From JBEKYD01 sp049509915 (GTDB lineage Bacteria > Acidobacteriota > Terriglobia > Bryobacterales > Bryobacteraceae): DNA of 24,719 nucleotides. Position 1 is the first letter of the stretch, and the number at the start of each line of letters is the position of its first letter. Positions 15,380 through 22,661 of the stretch are shown piece after piece. The notes under the pieces are model-generated. The model was not told where the DNA came from. It saw only the letters and a list, made by a program, of their open reading frames with translations, and made no database searches. The position numbers and the translations under genes were made by a program. The stretch covers positions 1-24,719 of the forward strand of contig JBEKZL010000158.1 in assembly GCA_049509915.1 (NCBI GenBank), written 5' to 3'.

Positions 15380-16495
15380 ATGGTTTCCACCAAGCGTGGC
15401 GATACGAAAGAGGCTGGCGACGCGCGGGTGCACAGCAGGCTGGCGGAAGCGCGGCAATCGCGGAGGGTAGCGGCGGTTGCACTGGCGCGAGCGGCAGGGG
15501 TGACGCGCCAGACGATTTACGCCATTGAAGCCGGCACGTACGTGCCCAATACGGCGATTGCGCTGAAGCTGGCGCGCGCGCTCGAAATGGCAGTGGAAGA
15601 CCTGTTCCAGCTCGACGCGGAAGCGCCCGCGCCGCGGCTGGTGGGGGCCCGCTTGATCGGAGGTGAAGGGTGCCGCCAGGGCGCCCCGGTGCAGCTTTGT
15701 AAAGTTGGTCAAAAGTGGGTGGGGGTGCCGGCGGTGGCCGCGCCCTGGCAACTGCCCCCGGCCGATGCGGTGGTGGCCGACCCAGCGCGCGGGCTGGTGC
15801 AGCGGCTGGGCGAAGACGACCGCGAGGCGCGGCTGCTGGTGGCCGGGTGCGATCCGGCGGTGTCGGTTGTCGCCCGCCATTTGCAGCGCGCTTCCGTGCA
15901 ACTGGTGGCCGCGGCGGTGAACAGCTCGGTGGCGCTCGACCTGCTGCGCGAGCGGTTGGTACACGTGGCTGGCACGCACCTTCGCGCCGGCCCGTCGCCG
16001 GCCCCGGCGCGGTTTCGGGGCGCCGCGGTTTTCGTGTTTGCCGTTTGGGAAGAAGGCATCGTGACGGCGCGGGGCAATCCCATGGAGTTGCGGGATGCGG
16101 CCGGCCTGGCGCGGCGCGGGGTGCGACTGGCCAATCGCGAACCGGGGTCCGGGGCTCGCCAGTTGCTGGACCGTGCCCTGGACGCGGCCGGGATCGATTC
16201 GGGACAGATTGCCGGCTATGGGGAACCGCCGGCCGGGGGCCATCTGCCCGCCGCCTGGCGCGTGTATTCCGGGTTGGCCGACTGCTGCATCGCCACGCGC
16301 TCGGCGGCACGCGCCTTCGGGCTCGATTTTGTGCCGCTTGAAAGCAATCGCTACGACCTGGTTCTGCGCACCGAATCCCTCCAGATCGCCGCTGTCGAGC
16401 GGCTGTTCGAGACGCTGGCCGAAAGCGCCGTGCGCCACGAACTGGAGATACTGTGCGGCTACGATACGGGGGAAACCGGGCGGCGGCTGCTGTGA
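15380..16495 (+). CDS. One-component regulator: Xre-type HTH plus periplasmic-binding-protein-like domain
   Basis: A 371-residue protein. Residues about 18-66 form a helix-turn-helix (SRLAEARQSRRVAAVALARA, then GVTRQTIYAIEAGTYVPNT, then ALKLARALEMAVEDLF). From about 88 on there is a PBP_like domain (type 2 periplasmic-binding fold, COG1910 type), ending in the characteristic YRLGLADCCIATRSAAR-like block, here YSGLADCCIATRSAARAFGLDFVPLESNRYDLV. Relatives combine DNA binding with sensing of a small oxyanion and are often called molybdate-type regulators; the ligand here is inferred, not shown. No mod transporter genes are adjacent. It is divergent from yebC. A TAGAAT sits 9 nt before the ATG. 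Confidence 0.85.
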   Translation: MVSTKRGDTKEAGDARVHSRLAEARQSRRVAAVALARAAGVTRQTIYAIEAGTYVPNTAIALKLARALEMAVEDLFQLDAEAPAPRLVGARLIGGEGCRQGAPVQLCKVGQKWVGVPAVAAPWQLPPADAVVADPARGLVQRLGEDDREARLLVAGCDPAVSVVARHLQRASVQLVAAAVNSSVALDLLRERLVHVAGTHLRAGPSPAPARFRGAAVFVFAVWEEGIVTARGNPMELRDAAGLARRGVRLANREPGSGARQLLDRALDAAGIDSGQIAGYGEPPAGGHLPAAWRVYSGLADCCIATRSAARAFGLDFVPLESNRYDLVLRTESLQIAAVERLFETLAESAVRHELEILCGYDTGETGRRLL

Positions 16496-16657
16496 GACAA
16501 AGAGGAGAATAGGCTGACCGATTTTGGCGAAGGCGGCGCGTTCGGTTGTGTGGGGCGGGCCCCTGGCCGGCGGCCGCCTCCCAGGCCGCCTGGCTTCGGC
16601 GATGCGGAACTGGCGGGTGGAAGGCGAGGAAAACCCCGCTCGACATCGCGGGTGCGA

Positions 16658-17425
16658 ATGCTTGCGCCGCGGCGAGCTGCCACTGTTGGGCTCGCCGCAT
16701 TACTGGCGCTGGTGGGCTGTGGCCATCGCGCGGATCTGGATTCGGAATTGGAGAGGGCCATTCCGGGCGACGCGGAGATCGTGGCGGGAGCGAATCTGGA
16801 CCAGTTGCGTGACACTCCGCTGTGGCGGGCGGCTCCGCCCGGGCTGGTGGAACCGTTCCGCGAGGGGTCGAGGGTGGTGGTGGCTTGGGCGCGGAACCAA
16901 TGGCTGGTGCTGGGGCGCGGGAGCTTTTCGCAACCGCCGGAAGGCGGGCGATGGCTGGCGCCGGGCGTGGTAGCGGCCGGGTCCGGCCAACTGATGGCGG
17001 AGGCGGGAGGGCGCTGGCGGGCGGCGCACGCGGCCGGGCCGCTGGTCGAATTTGCGCTTACCCACGCGGCCGGGAGCGCGCTGTGGATCGCCGCGAGCGC
17101 GGGCGCGGAGCTTCCGCTCTCCGGCAACTATGCCAATCTCAATCGGCTGCTGGCTGACGTGACGTACGTTTCGCTTTCGGCCCGTCTGGCCGGGGATTGC
17201 CGCCTGCGGCTTTCGGCGGAGTCGCGCGGTGAGGCGGCGGGGCGGCGCTTTGAACAAACCCTGCGGGCCATGCTTTCGCTGGCCGCTATGGCGGAGGCGC
17301 GGCACGCCGAACTGGCCGGCGCGTTGAACCAAGCCGTGGTGCGACGCGACGGACGCCGAATCGAGGCCGAGCTGAGCGGCTCGATGCAGACGGTCGCTAG
17401 ACTGCTGGGCGAGGCGCCGAGATGA
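16658..17425 (+). CDS. Predicted lipoprotein, unknown function
   Basis: A 255-residue protein from the ATG at 16658 (a GTG at 16652 is also possible). A lipoprotein signal ends in lipobox LVGC, with Cys21 as the modified residue. The mature part starts RADLDSELERAIPGDAEIVAGANLDQLRDTPLW, a pattern seen in acidobacterial envelope proteins that model 'work done by' checks on a substrate barrel, but I cannot name a family. The rest is Ala/Gly/Arg-rich with alternating strands and helices. No clear ribosome binding site is visible; the frame stays open upstream to 16550 with poor sequence. It overlaps a 23-codon ORF by 4 nt at its end. Confidence 0.75.
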   Translation: MLAPRRAATVGLAALLALVGCGHRADLDSELERAIPGDAEIVAGANLDQLRDTPLWRAAPPGLVEPFREGSRVVVAWARNQWLVLGRGSFSQPPEGGRWLAPGVVAAGSGQLMAEAGGRWRAAHAAGPLVEFALTHAAGSALWIAASAGAELPLSGNYANLNRLLADVTYVSLSARLAGDCRLRLSAESRGEAAGRRFEQTLRAMLSLAAMAEARHAELAGALNQAVVRRDGRRIEAELSGSMQTVARLLGEAPR

Positions 17426-17493
17426 AGAGACCGGCGATCATCTGGGGACTGTCGGGAATAACCGCTCCCTTGATTGCGGTCGCGGGCCGGTAA
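17422..17493 (+). CDS. 23-residue hydrophobic ORF coupled to the lipoprotein gene
   Basis: ATG overlaps the lipoprotein stop (ATGA) and the frame encodes a short peptide starting MKRPAIIWGLSGITAPLIAV and ending at TAA 17491-17493. Its positive N-terminus and hydrophobic body resemble a signal or membrane segment. It is either a small membrane peptide or the surviving 5' end of a lost membrane-protein gene. Gene decay next door (TIGR03435 pseudogene) favours the second reading. Confidence 0.4.
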   Translation: MKRPAIIWGLSGITAPLIAVAGR

Positions 17494-17563
17494 GCGACTG
17501 CGCGGCAGCACCCGTAACGGAGCCCTTTGTGGCAGAATGGTCGGCTGTGGGGAGGCATACAAA

Positions 17564-18228
17564 TTGAAACGGATTCCGGCGGTGCTGGCAGTGGCGCTCC
17601 TCCCTTGGTTTCGCGCTCCCGCGCAGTCCGCCGATGCAGCGCCCGCCTTTGAGCTGGCCAGCGTACGGCCTGCGCATCCCGGCCACGGCGGCGTGCCGCG
17701 GTTCGCCGTGACGCCGGGCAGGTTGACCGTCCAGAATACAAGTCTTCGCCACATCATACTGGAGGCGTACGGGGTGGAGGACTATCGGCTACAGGCCCCG
17801 GACTGGATCGGCTCCCAGCGGTACGATATCGTTGCCAAATCGCCGGCATCGGTGCGGCGCCGCGCCGAAATGATGCCGATGCTGAAGACTTTGCTGGCGG
17901 ACCGGTTCCATCTCGAAGTGCATCGGGAATCGAAAGCGCTGGAGGTGTACGCCCTGATCGTGAAAGCTTGACCTTGGGGCAGCTTGCGGGCATTCTTTCC
18001 GAAGTGCTGCGACAGCCGGTGGTGGACCAGACTGGCGTGGAGGGCACCTTCGCGGTCTGGCTCGACTGGTCCCCTGGGCATGCCGAGGTTGCGGCCGGCG
18101 CGGCGCCGCCCAACGCGTCGCTATTCGTCGCTCTGAACGAACAGCTCGGGCTTGGCCTGCAGGTGCGCAAGGCTGCTCAGGATATGCTGATCGTCGACCA
18201 CATAGAGAAGCTGCCTGGGGAAAACTAA
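17564..18228 (+). pseudogene. TIGR03435/DUF3738 family protein, internally deleted and frameshifted
   Basis: A TTG start at 17564 with GGGGAGG 8 nt upstream opens a signal peptide (LKRIPAVLAVALLPWFRAPAQS), then the family blocks FELASVRPAHPG, GRLTVQNTSLRHIILEAYGV, YDIVAKSP and LLADRFHLEVHRESKALEVYAL, ending at TGA 17969-17971. The family continues at once in another frame from 17968 (LGQLAGILSEVLRQPVVDQTGVEGTFAVWLDW, then LNEQLGLGLQVRKAAQDMLIVDHIEKLPGEN). The block of about 50-60 residues that normally joins the two halves is missing, so one deletion with a frame change explains it. The family is expanded in Solibacter-like acidobacteria and has no known function. Confidence 0.85.
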
Positions 18229-18280
18229 TTCTCGGCGGAGGAAGTGGAACGAGGCTGTTTCGAACTGCTGCGGCGGGGGT

Positions 18281-18300
18281 GGGCGACGAGCGATTCGCCC
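18281..18300 (+). terminator. Candidate hairpin between pseudogene and pyk
   Basis: GGGCGA and TCGCCC form a perfect 6-bp stem with an 8-nt loop, followed by TTTCC. This is a weak candidate for termination of the pseudogene transcript. Confidence 0.3.
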
Positions 18301-18352
18301 TTTCCTCCGGTGGAGGCTGGGACGCGTCTGGCACAATAGAGAATGACGCGGG

Positions 18353-19765
<1,413 letters not shown>

Positions 19766-19829
19766 GACTCTTTATCCGGCGCTATCCAGACTGTCGGTAG
19801 GCGCCACGAAGAGAATGAGGAATACAGGA

Positions 19830-21074
19830 CTACATGCCCCTCAGGCTGATGACTGTCAGCGCCAGGGTCAGTCCCACCACGATGGCCACGCTGATCCACG
19901 ACACGAAGTTGTACCAGGGCGGGTTCACCCATTCGCCCATCAGGTCCTTGCGGTTGATCAGCAATACCATGAAGATCAGCACCACCGGCAGCAGCGCTCC
20001 GTTCAGCACCTGGGAAAGCAGGATCATGCGCACCAGCGGGAAATTGGGGATCAGCACCACGCCGGCCCCCACCACAATCAGAGCCGTATAGAGGAAATAG
20101 AAAATCGGCGCTTCGCGCAGCCGGAAGTTCACCCCGGCTTCGAACCCCAGACCTTCGCACACCGAATAGGCGGTGGAGAGCGGCAGAATGCTGGCGGCGA
20201 AAATCGATGCATTGAACAGGCCCGCGCTGAAGAGCAGAAAGGCGTACTGCCCGAACGGCTTCAAGCCCAGCGCGGCCTCCTTGGCGTCTTGAATATCCCT
20301 GGGCGCCACCCGGTAGATGGCGCCGGCACAGGCCACGATGATGAAGAACGCGATCACGTTGGTCATAATGCAGCCCACCACCACCTCCACCCGCGAGGCG
20401 GCGTATTCCCTGGCCGACACGCCTTTTTCCACCACCGCCGACTGCAGATAGAATTGCATCCAGGGTGCGATGGTGGTGCCAACCATGCCGATCAGCATGT
20501 AGATGTAGCCGGAATCGAGCATCATCACCGGCTTTACACTGTAGATGGCGGCTTCCTTCCAATCCGGCTTCACGAGGAACCCGGAAATGATATAGGTGAC
20601 GTAGAGAATAGAGGCAAACAGGAAAATCTTCTCCACGCTCTTGTACGTTCCCTGCACCACCAGCAGCCATACCCCGACCGCCGCCAGCGGCACGGAAATG
20701 TACCGGCTGACGTGGAACAATTCGAGCGAGCTGGCCACGCCGGCGAACTCGCTCATCACGTTGGTCATGTTCACCAAGACCAGCAGCGCCATGGTCAGAA
20801 ACGTGATCCGCAGGCCGAATTCCTCGCGAATCAAGTCCGACAGCCCTTTTCCCGTGACCGCGCCCATGCGCGAGCACATCTCCTGGGCGATGATCAGCAG
20901 CACGGTGATCGGCGCCAGCGTCCATAGAGGAAGGTAGCCATACTTGGCGCCGGCCGCGGAATAGGTATAAATACCGCCGGAATCGTTGTCGACCATGGCC
21001 GTGATGAAGCCCGGGCCGATAACGGCGAAGAACAGCACGATCTGGTAGCGGAACTTCCCCAGAAGGTTCGGCAT
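19830..21074 (-). CDS. NRAMP-family divalent metal transporter, probable magnesium-type
   Basis: A 414-residue inner-membrane protein with about eleven hydrophobic segments in NRAMP order. The canonical Mn/Fe binding motif in TM1 (DPGN) is replaced by DNDSGG (29-34), and the TM6 MPH motif by IAPWMQ (202-207), so the metal-selecting methionine and histidine are absent. The same kind of change is known in the NRMT branch, which carries Mg2+. The neighbouring MgtE-type sensor, 3 nt upstream in the same operon, supports Mg2+ as substrate. Uptake coupled to the membrane potential is inferred. There is no recognisable ribosome binding site, so translation may be coupled to the upstream gene. Confidence 0.88.
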   Translation of the reverse strand: MPNLLGKFRYQIVLFFAVIGPGFITAMVDNDSGGIYTYSAAGAKYGYLPLWTLAPITVLLIIAQEMCSRMGAVTGKGLSDLIREEFGLRITFLTMALLVLVNMTNVMSEFAGVASSLELFHVSRYISVPLAAVGVWLLVVQGTYKSVEKIFLFASILYVTYIISGFLVKPDWKEAAIYSVKPVMMLDSGYIYMLIGMVGTTIAPWMQFYLQSAVVEKGVSAREYAASRVEVVVGCIMTNVIAFFIIVACAGAIYRVAPRDIQDAKEAALGLKPFGQYAFLLFSAGLFNASIFAASILPLSTAYSVCEGLGFEAGVNFRLREAPIFYFLYTALIVVGAGVVLIPNFPLVRMILLSQVLNGALLPVVLIFMVLLINRKDLMGEWVNPPWYNFVSWISVAIVVGLTLALTVISLRGM

Positions 21075-21077
21075 CCG

Positions 21078-22322
21078 TCACTTCTGCCTTAGAACGGAGA
21101 TGATGTCATCGGCGGTGATGACGCCGGAAAGCTTGCCGTCGTTATCCACCACGGGCAGGGCGAGCAGGTTGTACTTATCGAACAGTTCCGTCACACGCTC
21201 CTGCCGCTCGTCCACGTGCGCCTGGATCAGGTTTTCGCTGGCCAGATCCTTCAGGCGCGCACCGCTATCGGCCACGAACAGTCGCGCTAGCGGCACGGTG
21301 GCGGTGAGGCGCTCCTCGGGGTCCACCAGGAACAAAGTATTGAGCGATTCCAGCGCATCTTCCCAGGTTCGCAGGCGGGCGGCCGCGTCGGCCACCGAGG
21401 CGGTCTCCGGGAGGGCTACGAATTCGGTATTCATCATCCCACCCGCCGTGTCCTCTTCGAACTCCAGCAATTCCCGAACCTCGGTCTTCGGCTCGGTGTC
21501 CATTTCATCCAGGATTTCCTCGCTGGTTTCCGCTTCGAGTTCGGAAAGCACATCGGCAGCCAGGTCGGGCGCCATTTCTTCCACGATATCGGCCGCCTTC
21601 TCAGGCTCCAGCGATTCCAGGATGCTGACCTGCATTTTGGGGTCGACTTCGGACAGCGCATCGGCGGCCACTTCGCTGTCCAGAGTCTCGAAAATGGCTT
21701 CGCGCTCGGCGGGGCTTAGCTCCTCGACGATATCGGCAAGGTCCGCGGGGTGCAGGTTTTCAAGGCGCGCATAGGAGATATTGAGCCGCAGCCGGCGCAG
21801 CGGGTCCGGCTCAACCACGTTGCAAAATTCCCAGCGGATCGAATTGGGCGGCAGGCTCCGCTGCAAACGGCGAATCCAGCGCGGCGGCACCGCGCCCTGC
21901 AGCAGCCGGCGGAGGATGGCGCGGATGCCGATATCGACATCCATTGCCACCAGCACGTCGCGGCCTTCTTCGGGGCGGATTTCCATGGTGAGGTCGTTGA
22001 CCCGCACCACCTTTCGCCCGGTGACGTCGATAATCTGCTGGTCGAGTAGGTCGCGGCCGATACGCAAAAGGATTTCGTCTTCGTGATAGGGGGTTAGCTG
22101 CTCGTCGGCCAGGGCGATCCCGCGATCAAGCGAAATTGCGCGGACCTGATCGTAACGAACGCTGAGCCAGGTTTCCCCGCCGCCGACCAGAAAACGGGCG
22201 ATGCGAGAGGCGTTTTCGCGAGGTACCAGAGCGGCATCTTTGACGCGGCCGATGCGCCGGGCTTTGAGATCCAGCACTGGCATTCCCATCAACTCCGTGA
22301 AGTATAGGAAGTTATCCGCCAT
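21078..22322 (-). CDS. MgtE-like cytosolic sensor: PRC barrels, MgtE_N and CBS pair, no membrane domain
   Basis: From the ATG at 22322 the protein is 414 residues; a start at 22376 adds 18. Two PRC-barrel-like segments lie at about 5-75 and 90-150 (VLDLKARRIGRVKDAALV, IIDVTGRKVVRVNDLTME). An acidic MgtE_N superhelix follows (186-290, LHPADLADIVEELSPAEREAIFE), then the hinge EEDTAGGMM (289-297) and two CBS domains to the end (VVDNDGKLSGVITADDIISVL). In MgtE these parts bind Mg2+ and gate the channel, but here the plug helix and five membrane segments are absent. The next gene, 3 nt on, is an NRAMP carrier, so this is probably its Mg2+-responsive regulator. Confidence 0.9.
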   Translation of the reverse strand: MADNFLYFTELMGMPVLDLKARRIGRVKDAALVPRENASRIARFLVGGGETWLSVRYDQVRAISLDRGIALADEQLTPYHEDEILLRIGRDLLDQQIIDVTGRKVVRVNDLTMEIRPEEGRDVLVAMDVDIGIRAILRRLLQGAVPPRWIRRLQRSLPPNSIRWEFCNVVEPDPLRRLRLNISYARLENLHPADLADIVEELSPAEREAIFETLDSEVAADALSEVDPKMQVSILESLEPEKAADIVEEMAPDLAADVLSELEAETSEEILDEMDTEPKTEVRELLEFEEDTAGGMMNTEFVALPETASVADAAARLRTWEDALESLNTLFLVDPEERLTATVPLARLFVADSGARLKDLASENLIQAHVDERQERVTELFDKYNLLALPVVDNDGKLSGVITADDIISVLRQK

Positions 22323-22661
22323 GGAACGTCCCCGCCGCGTCAGGAGAAAGCCCAAGCGCGCATTCGAACGCTCCATGTCGATACTGCCAATGCGCTCTAC
22401 ACGGCTTTACAGGTCACGCTATTTTTAATATGGCGCATCGGCCCGGAAGCCCGCAAGGAAAAAAGTCGGACCGGAAGGCGTTTTCCCTTGGGGGGACGGC
22501 GACCGCCAGGCGCCTCGATGATCCCGACATAGCGCAGGGCTCCTGCCGCAATCAACTTAGCCTGCCACTGCCGGTCGCCACGGTCGGCCAGCGAGCCCTG
22601 ACTTACAGTCCGCCGGTGCCCCCGTGCGACGATTCGGCCGCGCCCCGCTATAATGCCCACG
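22323..22661. other. Divergent intergenic region
   Basis: About 340 nt between the sensor gene and the membrane-protein gene. It has an AT-rich patch (TATTTTTAATA at 22419-22429) that may hold the minus-strand promoter, and TATAAT at 22649-22654 for the plus strand. I see no M-box or other riboswitch-like conserved pattern. An 87-codon minus frame (22397-22660) is not supported. Confidence 0.5.
22649..22654 (+). promoter_or_regulatory. Candidate -10 box for the 22662 gene
   Basis: A perfect TATAAT ends 7 nt before the ATG at 22662, so transcription would start at about the start codon, with no room for a ribosome binding site. There is no convincing -35. Confidence 0.45.

Noticed and set aside
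14826..16700. 624-codon minus-strand frame opposite the HTH regulator
   Set aside because: Pro/Arg/Ala-rich shadow crossing yebC and the regulator with no domain.
16524..16973. TTG-started plus frame preceded by an AGAGGAG sequence
   Set aside because: Spacing to the binding site is too long, composition is Trp/Arg-rich shadow, and it overlaps the lipoprotein gene in another frame.
22397..22660. 87-codon minus-strand frame between the sensor and membrane-protein genes
   Set aside because: Arg/Gly-rich composition, no ribosome binding site, GTG start overlapping the opposing -10 box, and no recognisable domain.
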